Part shown: positions 18,347-26,687 of the stretch, piece by piece
Layout of the letters: each line of letters opens with the position of its first letter
How positions within the stretch are numbered: position 1 is the stretch's first letter
Assembly: GCF_030053425.1 (NCBI RefSeq)
Contig: NZ_JASGBI010000001.1
Location: forward strand, 124,001 to 188,000
Source of the DNA: Lysobacter stagni
Lineage (GTDB): Bacteria > Pseudomonadota > Gammaproteobacteria > Xanthomonadales > Xanthomonadaceae
DNA length: 64,000 nucleotides
Direction: 5' to 3'
The notes under the pieces: generated by a model
Databases searched by the model: none
What the model was told of the DNA's origin: nothing
The model's input: only the letters and a program-made list of their open reading frames with translations
Position numbers and translations under genes: made by a program

Positions 18347-19510
18347 ATGTCCGAAGACCAGGAAGACCGCACCGAACAGCCATCAGAGAAACGATTGCGC
18401 GAGGCGCGCGAACGCGGCGATGTCCCGCGATCGCGCGAACTGGGCAACGTGGCCGTGCTGGGTTGCGCGGCGATGGCGCTGGTGGCCACCGGTTCGCACA
18501 TCGGCGGCGCTTCGCAGGACTGGCTGCGCGATGCGTTGACCATTGACCCGGCGATGCTCGGCCAGCACGACCGTCTGATCGCGCGCGCGCCGTCGTTGTT
18601 CGCCGGGCTGCTGCTGCCGCTGTTGCCGGTGGTTCTGACCGCGCTGGGCGCGTGCTTCATCGCACCGGCGGTGATGGGCGGGCTGCGTTTCGCGGGCAAG
18701 TCGCTGCAGCCGGACTTCGCGCGCATGAATCCGCTCAATGGATTCAAGCGCATGTACGGCAAGGAGAGCCTGGCCGAACTGGTGCGCTCGCTGATGCGCG
18801 TGGCGCTGATCGGCGGACTGGGCGGCATGGTGGTGTACGGCGCGTTCAACCAGCTGCTGTCGATGGCCGGCATGCCGTTGCAGGCCGCGGTCGGCGCCGG
18901 GCTGTCGTTGATCACCAAGGCCCTGCTGGCGATGGTCGGCGCGTTGGGCGTGCTGGCGCTGGTGGACGTGCCCTGGCAGCACTGGTCGTACCGCAACCGC
19001 CTGAAGATGACCAAGCAGGAGCTGCGCGACGAGTACAAGGAAAGCGAAGGCAACCCGGAAGTGAAGGCGCGCGTGCGACAGGTCGCCGCGCAGATGTCGC
19101 GCCGCCAGATGATGGAAGCGGTGCCCACCGCCGACGTGATCGTCACCAACCCCACCCACTACGCGGTGGCGCTGAAGTACGAGGCCGGCGCCATGCGCGC
19201 GCCCAAGGTGGTCGCCAAGGGCGTGGACGAGATCGCACTGGCCATCCGCGACGTGGCCGGCAAGCACCGGGTCAGCATCGTCGAGGCGCCGCCTCTGGCA
19301 CGCGCCTTGTATCGGCATGCGCAGATCGACCAGGAGATCCCGGTGAAGCTCTACGCCGCCGTCGCGCAGGTGCTGTCCTACGTCTACCAGCTCAAGCGCT
19401 GGCACCGCTCGCATGGGCCGATGCCGCAGCTGGGCGACGTGTCCGTGGACGCCGTGCTGGCCGACGGCGAGCCGGGCGCTGACGCATCCGTCAAAGGCCC
19501 GTCGGCGTGA
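18347..19510 (+). CDS. flhB: Flagellar export switch protein FlhB
   Basis: 387 residues. Cytoplasmic N-terminus starting MSEDQEDRTEQPSEKR, four membrane helices, then a cytoplasmic domain with the autocleavage site NPTH (Asn ~268). FlhB changes export from rod/hook to filament subunits when FliK signals. The stop overlaps the flhA GTG (GTGA). Confidence 0.97.
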   Translation: MSEDQEDRTEQPSEKRLREARERGDVPRSRELGNVAVLGCAAMALVATGSHIGGASQDWLRDALTIDPAMLGQHDRLIARAPSLFAGLLLPLLPVVLTALGACFIAPAVMGGLRFAGKSLQPDFARMNPLNGFKRMYGKESLAELVRSLMRVALIGGLGGMVVYGAFNQLLSMAGMPLQAAVGAGLSLITKALLAMVGALGVLALVDVPWQHWSYRNRLKMTKQELRDEYKESEGNPEVKARVRQVAAQMSRRQMMEAVPTADVIVTNPTHYAVALKYEAGAMRAPKVVAKGVDEIALAIRDVAGKHRVSIVEAPPLARALYRHAQIDQEIPVKLYAAVAQVLSYVYQLKRWHRSHGPMPQLGDVSVDAVLADGEPGADASVKGPSA

Positions 19511-21588
19511 ACCGTCCGGTTTCCGACAGGCGTTTTTCCCTCGCCGAGATAGGCCACGCCGTGCGTAGCGGCCTGGCCACGCCGGTGATCGTGCTGGCGA
19601 TGCTGGCCATGGTCATCGTGCCGCTGTCGCCGCTGGTGCTGGACGCCCTGTTCACCATCAACATCGCCATGTCGCTGGTGGTGCTGCTGGCCGTGGTCTA
19701 CGTGAAGCGGCCACTGGAGTTCTCGGTCTTCCCCAGCGTGCTGCTGCTGGTCACGCTGCTGCGCCTGGCGCTGAACGTCGCCTCCACCCGCGTGGTGCTG
19801 CTGCACGGCCACCAGGGCCCGGCGGCGGCGGGCCACGTCATCGAAAGCTTCGGCCAGTTCGTCATCGGCGGCAGTTTCGCGGTGGGCATCGTGGTGTTCG
19901 CCATCCTGACCATCGTCAACTTCGTCGTCGTCACCAAGGGCGCGGGCCGCATCTCGGAAGTGTCGGCGCGCTTCATCCTCGACGCCCTGCCCGGCAAGCA
20001 GATGGCGATCGACGCCGACCTCAACGCCGGCCTGCTCACCCGCGAAGACGCGAAGATGCGCCGCGAGGAAGTGCGCGCCGAGGCCGACTTCTACGGTTCG
20101 ATGGACGGTGCCAGCAAGTTCGTGCGCGGCGACGCCATCGCCGGCCTGCTCATCCTGGCCATCAACATCATCGGTGGCGTGCTGATCGGCGTGCTCCAGC
20201 ACGAGATGACGTTCAAGGACGCCGGCACCACCTACGTGCTGCTGGCGATCGGCGACGGCCTGGTCGCGCAGTTGCCGGCGCTGCTGATCTCCACCGCGGT
20301 GGCGATGCTGGTCACGCGCGCCACGCGCGAGCAGGAAATGGGCCAGGCCGTGACGACGCAGGTGCTGCACCCGCGCGCGCTCGCGGTGGCTGCGGCGCTG
20401 CTGGGGCTGGTCGGCATCGTGCCGGGCATGCCCAACCTGCCCTTCCTCACCCTCGCGGCGGCACTGGGCTACGCCGCCTGGCGCATGCAGAAACGCGCCG
20501 CGGATCCCGCGCAGGCATCGGCCGATGGCGATACCGCCACCGCGACCGCCGCCGCGCAGCCGGAACTGAGCTGGGACGAGCTGCGCCCGGTCGAACCGCT
20601 GGGCCTGGAAGTGGGCTACCGCCTGATCGCACTGGTCGACAAGAACCAGGGCGGTGAACTGCTCGCGCGCCTGAAGGGCGTGCGTCGCAAGCTCACCCAG
20701 GACCTGGGTTTCCTGATTCCGGCCGTGCACGTGCGCGACAACCTGGAACTGGCGCCCGGCCATTACCGCGTGCTGGTGCACGGCGTGCCGATCGCCAGCG
20801 GCGAGCTGCATCCGGATCGCGACCTCGCACTCGACCCGGGCCACGTGTTCGGAAAGCTCGAGGGCATTCCCGGCAAGGACCCGGCCTTCGGGCTGGACGC
20901 GGTGTGGATCCCGCAGGGCCAGCGCGCGCATGCCGAATCGCTGGGCTACACGGTGGTGGATGCGGCGACCGTGGTGGCCACGCACCTCTCGCACCTGGTG
21001 CGCGAGCGCGCGGCCGAACTGCTCGGCCACGAGGAAGTGCAGCAGCTGCTGGCCACGCTGGGCCGCGGCTCGCCGCGCCTGGTCGAAGACCTGACACCCA
21101 AGCTGCTGCCGCTGTCGACGGTGGTGCGCGTGCTGCAGTCGCTGCTGGCCGAACGCGTGCCGGTGCGCCAGCTGCGGCAGATCGTCGAAGCCCTGCTGGA
21201 ACACGGCGCCCACACCCAGGACCCGGCCCTGCTCACCGCCGCGGTCCGCACCGCGCTGGGGCGTTTCATCGTGCAGGAGCTCAACGGCCTGGGCGCCGAA
21301 CTGCCCGTCTACACGTTGGCGCCGGCTTTGGAACGGGTGTTGCAGGACTCCGTCAGCGGCCAGGGCGCCGCGTTGGAACCCGGACTCGCCGAGCGTCTTC
21401 ACCAGAACCTCAGCGAGTGCGTCACCCGCCAGGAGAGCCGCGGCGAACCCGCCGTTCTGCTGGTCCCCGGTGGCATCCGGTCCTCGATCGCCCGGCTCGT
21501 TCGGCACAGCGTCCCCGCGCTGACCGTCCTGGCCTACGGCGAGGTGCCGGAGGACAAGCGGTTGCGGTTGGTCGGGGCGATTGGATGA
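19507..21588 (+). CDS. flhA: Flagellar export-gate protein FlhA
   Basis: 693 residues: about eight membrane helices in the first ~330 residues, with the FHIPEP-family cytoplasmic loop (VVVTKGAGRISEVSARF), then a large cytoplasmic domain from ~350. FlhA forms the nonameric ring that receives chaperone-substrate complexes. GTG start overlapping flhB. A GGDTATATAAAQ-like linker joins the halves. Confidence 0.97.
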   Translation: MNRPVSDRRFSLAEIGHAVRSGLATPVIVLAMLAMVIVPLSPLVLDALFTINIAMSLVVLLAVVYVKRPLEFSVFPSVLLLVTLLRLALNVASTRVVLLHGHQGPAAAGHVIESFGQFVIGGSFAVGIVVFAILTIVNFVVVTKGAGRISEVSARFILDALPGKQMAIDADLNAGLLTREDAKMRREEVRAEADFYGSMDGASKFVRGDAIAGLLILAINIIGGVLIGVLQHEMTFKDAGTTYVLLAIGDGLVAQLPALLISTAVAMLVTRATREQEMGQAVTTQVLHPRALAVAAALLGLVGIVPGMPNLPFLTLAAALGYAAWRMQKRAADPAQASADGDTATATAAAQPELSWDELRPVEPLGLEVGYRLIALVDKNQGGELLARLKGVRRKLTQDLGFLIPAVHVRDNLELAPGHYRVLVHGVPIASGELHPDRDLALDPGHVFGKLEGIPGKDPAFGLDAVWIPQGQRAHAESLGYTVVDAATVVATHLSHLVRERAAELLGHEEVQQLLATLGRGSPRLVEDLTPKLLPLSTVVRVLQSLLAERVPVRQLRQIVEALLEHGAHTQDPALLTAAVRTALGRFIVQELNGLGAELPVYTLAPALERVLQDSVSGQGAALEPGLAERLHQNLSECVTRQESRGEPAVLLVPGGIRSSIARLVRHSVPALTVLAYGEVPEDKRLRLVGAIG

Positions 21589-21617
21589 AACGGGACTAAG
21601 GCCGAGAGGCTGGGGAC

Positions 21618-21633
21618 TGGCAAGGCAGGCGCA
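21618..21633 (+). promoter_or_regulatory. Possible sigma-54 promoter for flhF
   Basis: TGGCAAGGCAGGCGCA has GG-N10-GC spacing and a good -24 half, but its -12 half is GCGCA rather than TTGCA. An overlapping alternative (GG at 21608-21609) is equally weak. It lies about 100 bases before the flhF ATG, in the only gap between flhA and flhF. Confidence 0.3.
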
Positions 21634-21734
21634 ATGAGACATCACAGGCAAAACGAATCCACACACGGCTCCGCGCACCGGTGCTGCATCACCCGCCCCC
21701 AGCTGCACGTCCACGGTCCCCGCGGAGCACAACC

Positions 21735-23630
21735 ATGAGAATCAAACGCTTCATCGCACCCGACATGCGCACCGCGCTGCGCATGGTGCGCGACGAACAG
21801 GGCCCCGACGCCGTGATCCTGTCGAACCGTCCCACCGAGGACGGCATCGAGATCGTCGCCGCCACCGACTACGACGAATCTCTGGCGCAGCAGGCCCTGC
21901 GCGCCGCTTTGCCGTCGCTGCCGCCGACACCCGCGCCGGTCGCCTCGCCGTCCACGCCGGCCACCGTCGCGGCGGTGATGCCGCCCCGCGCCGAGGTTCC
22001 GTCGTTCGCGGCCGAGCCGCCGCCGTCGCGCATGGCGTCCATCGCCTCGCTGATCGCGCCGAGGGTGGCCGCGAAGCCCGCTGCCGCGACGGCCACCGCA
22101 AGCGCGCCGGCCGCCGCCGTCGCGACCGCCGAAGCACCGAAGGTCGCTGAAGCACCGAAAGTCGCCGAATCGCCGATCCGCGGCCGTGCCGTGTTCGCCA
22201 TCGGCGACGCGCCGGCCAATGCGCCGGCACCCGCCCCCGTGGCGCGCGCCACGAAGCCGGAAACCCGCGTCGCCGCGCCGCAGGCGCCGATGCAGCGACC
22301 CGATACCTCGCGCTTCGACGCGATGATGGCGGCGCTGATTCCGCAGGGTGATTCGTTCGACGTCGAGGACGACGTGGTGGTGTCGCTGACGGCGGCCGCG
22401 CATGCACCGGTTGTGGATGCGCCCGTCGAAACCGTCGCTGCCGCTGCCTCCAACGACGCGCACGCGGTTCTTCCCTCTCCCAACGGGAGAGGGATCGAGG
22501 GTGAGGGGCGCAATCAGGATCGTGTTGACGATCGCGCTGCCGCCGAGAGTTCTCCTTCCGTCCTCGATCTGTCGAGCAACCACTTCGTTGCCCCTCACCC
22601 CAACCCCTCTTCCGAGGGGAGAGGGGCTCAAGCCCCCGCAACTGCAACCCATCTCCACGCCGTCCCCGATGCACGCGATCCGGGCATGCTCGCCATGCGC
22701 GAGGAGCTGGCCACGATGCGCCAGATGATCGAGCGCGAGCTGGCGCAGATGTCGACCGAACGCCTGCGCGGTTCGCCGGCACGCGCGGCGGCCTACGACG
22801 CGCTGATGGGCTACGGCTGCGACGAAAGCCTGGCGCAGACCATCGCCGGTCGCATCGACGCGCGCCTGGACCCCTCGCAGGTCCGCGAGCCGATGCTGGC
22901 CGAACTGGCACGCGCGCTCAGCGTGCTGCGCCATGAGCCCATCGACGACGGTGGCGTGATCGCCCTGGTCGGCCCCACCGGCGCCGGCAAGACCACCACC
23001 GCGGCCAAGCTCGCCGCGCGCTTCGCCCAGCGCCACCGCGCACGCGACGTCGCCCTGGTCACCACCGACACCGAGCGTCCCGGCGCCACCGAACAGCTGC
23101 ACATCCTCGGCCGTCGCCTCGGCGTGACCGTGTGCGAGGCCAACGGGCCGGAAGCGTTGAACGACGCCCTGGACCAGCTGGCCGACTACCCGCTGGTGCT
23201 GGTCGACACCGCCGGCCATGGCCTGCGCGACCGCGCCCTGCTGGGACAGATCCTCTGGCTGCGCGCCGCCAAGCGCGTGCGCAGCCTGCTGGTGCTGCAG
23301 GCCAACACCCAGGCGCACGACCTGGGCGAAGTGGTCCGCCGCTATCGCCCGGCCTCGCCCGAAGGCGTGGTGCTGACCAAGCTCGACGAGACCGGCCGCC
23401 TCGGCTCGGCCCTGTCGGTGATGGTCCAGCACGGCCTGAGCCTGGCCTACACCACCGACGGCCAGCAGGTCCCGACCGACCTGGCCGCCGCCGACGCCGA
23501 CCGACTCGTCGCGACCCTCGAGAAAGTGCGGCGTGCTGCCGATAACCCCCTCGGGTCTCTCGACCTGAGCCACGTGAAGCCCCGTCCTTTGACCCTCCCC
23601 ACCGAGGACCGCCATGCCATCGCCAGCTGA
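21735..23630 (+). CDS. flhF: Polar flagellar placement GTPase FlhF with repeat-derived linker
   Basis: 631 residues. An SRP-type GTPase that marks the pole for flagellar assembly. N-terminal B domain (RIKRFIAPDMRTALRMVRDE), a long Ala/Pro-rich linker, an N domain from ~325, and a G domain with P-loop LVGPTGAGKTTTAAK (~residue 420), DTAG and TKLDE motifs. Residues ~246-298 are encoded by a palindromic repeat (22472-22626) in the linker. ATG 21735 has GGAG seven bases upstream; upstream starts in the frame lack one. It overlaps flhG by 17 bases. Confidence 0.95.
   Translation: MRIKRFIAPDMRTALRMVRDEQGPDAVILSNRPTEDGIEIVAATDYDESLAQQALRAALPSLPPTPAPVASPSTPATVAAVMPPRAEVPSFAAEPPPSRMASIASLIAPRVAAKPAAATATASAPAAAVATAEAPKVAEAPKVAESPIRGRAVFAIGDAPANAPAPAPVARATKPETRVAAPQAPMQRPDTSRFDAMMAALIPQGDSFDVEDDVVVSLTAAAHAPVVDAPVETVAAAASNDAHAVLPSPNGRGIEGEGRNQDRVDDRAAAESSPSVLDLSSNHFVAPHPNPSSEGRGAQAPATATHLHAVPDARDPGMLAMREELATMRQMIERELAQMSTERLRGSPARAAAYDALMGYGCDESLAQTIAGRIDARLDPSQVREPMLAELARALSVLRHEPIDDGGVIALVGPTGAGKTTTAAKLAARFAQRHRARDVALVTTDTERPGATEQLHILGRRLGVTVCEANGPEALNDALDQLADYPLVLVDTAGHGLRDRALLGQILWLRAAKRVRSLLVLQANTQAHDLGEVVRRYRPASPEGVVLTKLDETGRLGSALSVMVQHGLSLAYTTDGQQVPTDLAAADADRLVATLEKVRRAADNPLGSLDLSHVKPRPLTLPTEDRHAIAS
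22472..22626. repeat. CCCTCTCCC palindromic repeat inside flhF
   Basis: A CCCTCTCCCAACGGGAGAGG hairpin followed by GGTGAGGGGC faces the inverse, CCCCTCACCCCAACCCCTCT, ending in a hairpin of its own. Same family as 48041-48190 and 61179-61370. The frame remains open through 155 bases, giving residues such as PSPNGRGIEGEG and HPNPSSEGRG. Confidence 0.88.
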
Positions 23631-24510
23631 TCTGAACGCTACCGTCTCCGCAGCGCGCGCACCCGTGCGCGTCATCTCCGTGGCCAGCGGCAAGGGCGGC
23701 GTGGGCAAGACTTCGGTGTCGGTGAACCTGGCCATGTCGCTGGTCCATGCCGGTCAGCGCACGCTGTTGCTGGACACCGACCTGGGCCTGGCCAACGTCG
23801 ACGTGATGCTCGGGCTGTCGCCGAAGTTCACCCTGGCCGACGTCCTCTCCGGACGCTGCGAACTGCAGGACACGCTGCTGGAAGGCCCGCGCGGCCTGTG
23901 GGTGGTGCCGGCCGCATCGGGCAAGCGCCACATGACCGAACTGCTGCCGCAGCAGCACGTCGGCCTGGTGCACGCCTTCTGCCAGCTCGACCTGCCGCTG
24001 GACGCGATGGTGGTGGACAACGCCGCCGGCATCTCCGACAGCGTGCTGACCTTCTGCCAGGCCGCGCAGGACGTGATCGTGGTGGTCTGCGACGAACCGG
24101 CCTCGGTGACCGACGCCTACGCGCTGATCAAGGTCCTCAGCCGCGAGCGCGGCGTGACGCGCGTGCAGGTGCTGGCCAACCAGGTCAACAACGCCGTCGA
24201 AGGCAAGCAGCTGTTCGAGAAGCTCGAACGCGTCAGCGCCCGCTTCCTCGACGTGACCCTGCATTACATGGGCGCGATCCCGCGCGACGAATGGCTGCGC
24301 CGCGCGATCCAGCGCCAGGAAGCCGTCGTCGAAGCGTTCCCGGGTTGCCCGTCGGCACTGGCCTTCCGCGACATCGCACGCCGCGCCAGCAGCTGGCAGT
24401 CGCCGACCGGTCCGCGCGGGGGCGTCGAATTCTTCATGGAACGCCTCGTCGCGCACAGCGCGGGCGGCGCGGCCCACGCGAACGATCCATTGAGGAGCGC
24501 CGTCGCATGA
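23614..24510 (+). CDS. flhG: Flagellar number regulator FlhG (FleN), ParA/MinD-type ATPase
   Basis: 298 residues. Deviant Walker A SGKGGVGKTS with Lys ~32, switch DTDLGLANVDVMLGL, then a MinD-like fold. FlhG limits polar flagella to one, acting on FlhF and FleQ. The N-terminal extension (~20 residues) lacks a clear DQAxxLR activator motif, as in FleN of Pseudomonas. A C-terminal tail follows the MinD core. ATG overlaps flhF by 17 bases; the stop overlaps fliA as ATGA. Confidence 0.94.
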   Translation: MPSPADLNATVSAARAPVRVISVASGKGGVGKTSVSVNLAMSLVHAGQRTLLLDTDLGLANVDVMLGLSPKFTLADVLSGRCELQDTLLEGPRGLWVVPAASGKRHMTELLPQQHVGLVHAFCQLDLPLDAMVVDNAAGISDSVLTFCQAAQDVIVVVCDEPASVTDAYALIKVLSRERGVTRVQVLANQVNNAVEGKQLFEKLERVSARFLDVTLHYMGAIPRDEWLRRAIQRQEAVVEAFPGCPSALAFRDIARRASSWQSPTGPRGGVEFFMERLVAHSAGGAAHANDPLRSAVA

Positions 24511-25274
24511 ACGCCGCCGCCCAGTACCGCGCCACCCAGCGCGCGGCCGATACCTTCAACGCCACCGAGATCGTCGAGCGCCATGGCGAACTGGTGCGAC
24601 GTATCGCGCACCACCTCGCCGCGCGCCTGCCGGCCAGTGTGGAGATCGACGACCTCATCCAGGCCGGCATGCTCGGCCTGATCGACGCGGCACGCAATTT
24701 CCAGGCCGACCAGGGCGCCGCGTTCGAAACCTACGCATCCATCCGCATCCGCGGCGCGATGATCGACGAAATCCGTCGTGGCGACTGGGTGCCGCGCTCG
24801 GTGCACCGGCGCTATCGCGACGTCGTCGCGGCCACGCGCGAGGTGGAACAGCGCACCGGCCGCGCCGCGACGTCGCAGGAAGTCGCCGGCGCGCTCAACG
24901 TGCCGCTGGACGAGTACCACCGCATGCTCGAGGACGCCGCGCGCGGCCAGCTCATCAGCCTGGAAGCGCACCTGGACGAGCACGATGGCGAACCGCACCT
25001 GGCCTCGCACGCCGGCACCACGCCCGCGCGCGAGTTCGAGCAGGGCGAGTTCCGTGAAGCGTTGGGCGAAGCGATTTCCAACCTGCCCGAACGCGAACAG
25101 CTGGTGCTGTCGCTGTACTACGAGCAGGAACTGAACCTGCGCGAGATCGGCGCGGTGCTCAACGTCAGCGAATCGCGCGTGTGCCAGATCCACGGCCAGG
25201 CGATGTTGCGCCTGCGTTCGCGACTGGGCGAATGGCGCGGCGCGCATGAGGACGATGAGGACGATGGGTATTGA
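24507..25274 (+). CDS. fliA: RNA polymerase sigma-28 factor FliA
   Basis: 255 residues. Region 2 (DDLIQAGMLGLIDAARNF, then FETYASIRIRGAMIDEIR), region 3 (VPRSVHRRYRDVVAATREVE) and region 4 (ERE QLVLSLYYEQELNLREIGAVL, with helix-turn-helix SESRVCQIHGQAM) are all in place. FliA drives late flagellar and chemotaxis genes; six candidate sites or fewer are seen in this window. ATG overlaps flhG; GAGGAG at 24493-24498 is the likely ribosome site. The acidic C-terminus EDDEDDGY is unusual. Confidence 0.97.
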   Translation: MNAAAQYRATQRAADTFNATEIVERHGELVRRIAHHLAARLPASVEIDDLIQAGMLGLIDAARNFQADQGAAFETYASIRIRGAMIDEIRRGDWVPRSVHRRYRDVVAATREVEQRTGRAATSQEVAGALNVPLDEYHRMLEDAARGQLISLEAHLDEHDGEPHLASHAGTTPAREFEQGEFREALGEAISNLPEREQLVLSLYYEQELNLREIGAVLNVSESRVCQIHGQAMLRLRSRLGEWRGAHEDDEDDGY

Positions 25275-25300
25275 ATCCGCCTCCACCGGCCGGCCCGTTC

Positions 25301-25411
25301 CTCCTTCGACTTCGGCGCTTCGCGCCTACGCTCAGGACGAACGGGATCGCTCCAACGTTCGTCCTGAGCGTAGGGCCGCAGGCCCGAAGTCGAAGGACCG
25401 AAGTCGAAGGA
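25301..25411. repeat. Inverted REP-like pair between fliA and cheY
   Basis: TCCTTCGACTTCGG...CTCAGGACGAACGG faces CGTTCGTCCTGAGCGTAGGG...GTCGAAGGACC, the last part duplicated (CCGAAGTCGAAGGA twice). No clear promoter is seen between it and cheY. Confidence 0.85.
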
Positions 25412-25484
25412 CCGGCGCATCACGTAACCGATCAGCACTGAATTTCTTCCGCACTTTTCTCCGCTGTAACAGAGCCACGCCCAC

Positions 25485-25877
25485 ATGGACAAGAACATCC
25501 GCATCCTCATCGTCGACGACTTCTCGACCATGCGACGCATCGTCAAGAACCTGCTCAACGACCTGGGCTTCCACAACACCGCCGAGGCCGACGACGGCAG
25601 CACCGCGCTGATCGAGCTGAAGAAGGCGCCGTTCGACCTGGTCGTCACCGACTGGAACATGCCCGGCATGCCCGGCATCGATCTGCTCAAGGCGATCCGC
25701 GCCGATGCGTCGCTGGCGAAGATCCCGGTGCTGATGGTGACCGCCGAGGCCAAGCGCGAGCAGATCATCGAAGCCGCGCAGGCCGGCGTGAACGGTTACG
25801 TCATCAAGCCCTTCACCGCGGCGACGCTGGAAGACAAGCTCAACAAGGTGTTCGAGCGCATGGGAGCGGCGGCGTGA
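25485..25877 (+). CDS. cheY: Chemotaxis response regulator CheY
   Basis: 130 residues, a single receiver domain: acidic pair DD (~11-12), phospho-acceptor Asp in VVTDWNMPG (~56), Thr in VTAEA and Lys in VIKPF. It matches CheY of polar-flagellated gammaproteobacteria, which binds FliM. Its stop overlaps the cheZ GTG. It is followed by cheZ and cheA, the partners expected for it. Confidence 0.96.
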   Translation: MDKNIRILIVDDFSTMRRIVKNLLNDLGFHNTAEADDGSTALIELKKAPFDLVVTDWNMPGMPGIDLLKAIRADASLAKIPVLMVTAEAKREQIIEAAQAGVNGYVIKPFTAATLEDKLNKVFERMGAAA

Positions 25878-26497
25878 CCGACGCGTCCTGCGGGAAAGCT
25901 TTCCCGGACGACCGGCAGGCCGTGATCGCACGTCTGCACGCAGCGCTGTGGGCGCTGGAACACGACGACCTGGCCGGCTGGCGCACGAATGTCGATGCGC
26001 TCATCCAGTGGCGCAGCCAACCCCTGGTGCAGGGTCTGGCACGCCTTGCGCGCGAGCTGGAGAACGCGCTGGGCGACGGTGGCATCGCCTCCACCGGCTC
26101 GCTGCCGGAAGCCTGTGCGCGACTGGAACACGTCGTCCACGTGAGCGAGGAAGCAAGCCATCGCACGCTGGACCTGATCCAGGAATGCGGCGTGCTGCTG
26201 GGCACCTTGCCGGACGCCGCCGCCGACGAGCAGGCGGCGACCGTCGCCGCGATCCGCTCGCGCATGTCCGAAATGACCGCCGCGCAGGGCTATCAGGACC
26301 TCACCGGCCAGATCATCCGCCGTGTCGTGGACCTGGTGCGGGCCGTGCACGCGGGTCTTGGCGAGGCCACCGATGCCAGCGCCACGCCGCTGCAACTGAA
26401 CAACACACGCGGCTTCGGCCCGTCGGTGGCGGGTGTCGATCCCACGCCGGCGACGCAGGACGACGCGAACGAACTGCTGTCTTCGCTGGGGTTGTAA
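25874..26497 (+). CDS. cheZ: CheY-P phosphatase CheZ
   Basis: 207 residues, long helical hairpin. The catalytic segment [20 protein letters not shown] contains the active-site Gln of the DLTGQ motif. The C-terminal peptide [12 protein letters not shown] is the CheY-tethering tail. GTG start overlapping cheY (GTGA). Confidence 0.95.
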   Translation: MTDASCGKAFPDDRQAVIARLHAALWALEHDDLAGWRTNVDALIQWRSQPLVQGLARLARELENALGDGGIASTGSLPEACARLEHVVHVSEEASHRTLDLIQECGVLLGTLPDAAADEQAATVAAIRSRMSEMTAAQGYQDLTGQIIRRVVDLVRAVHAGLGEATDASATPLQLNNTRGFGPSVAGVDPTPATQDDANELLSSLGL

Positions 26498-26539
26498 CGA
26501 TGTCCGGCCCGATGTCCATCGCCTGCTCCACCTCCAGCC

Positions 26540-26640
26540 GTCGTTCCCGCGCAGGCGGGAACCCAACTGTCCGTCGCTTCAAGTCCTCCGAAGGGCGTGC
26601 AGCGTCTGAACGCTGGATCCCCGCCTTCGCGGGGATGACA
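26540..26640. repeat. GTTCCCGCGCAGGCGGGAA-type inverted pair between cheZ and cheA
   Basis: A short GC hairpin (CGTTCCCGCGCAGGCGGGAA) and, 60 bases on, its inverse (GGATCCCCGCCTTCGCGGGG ATGAC) bracket a spacer. Related pairs lie at 1188, 5587, 28484 and 31252. The gap otherwise holds no promoter I can identify. Confidence 0.85.
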
Positions 26641-26687
26641 ACGGCGGGGATCACGGCACGGGCGTGCAGCACGCAGGGCCTTTCGCC

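Noticed and set aside
25275..25484. Sigma-28 promoter for cheY
   Set aside because: CCGATC near 25430 has no -35 partner at the proper spacing; the gap is mostly repeat.
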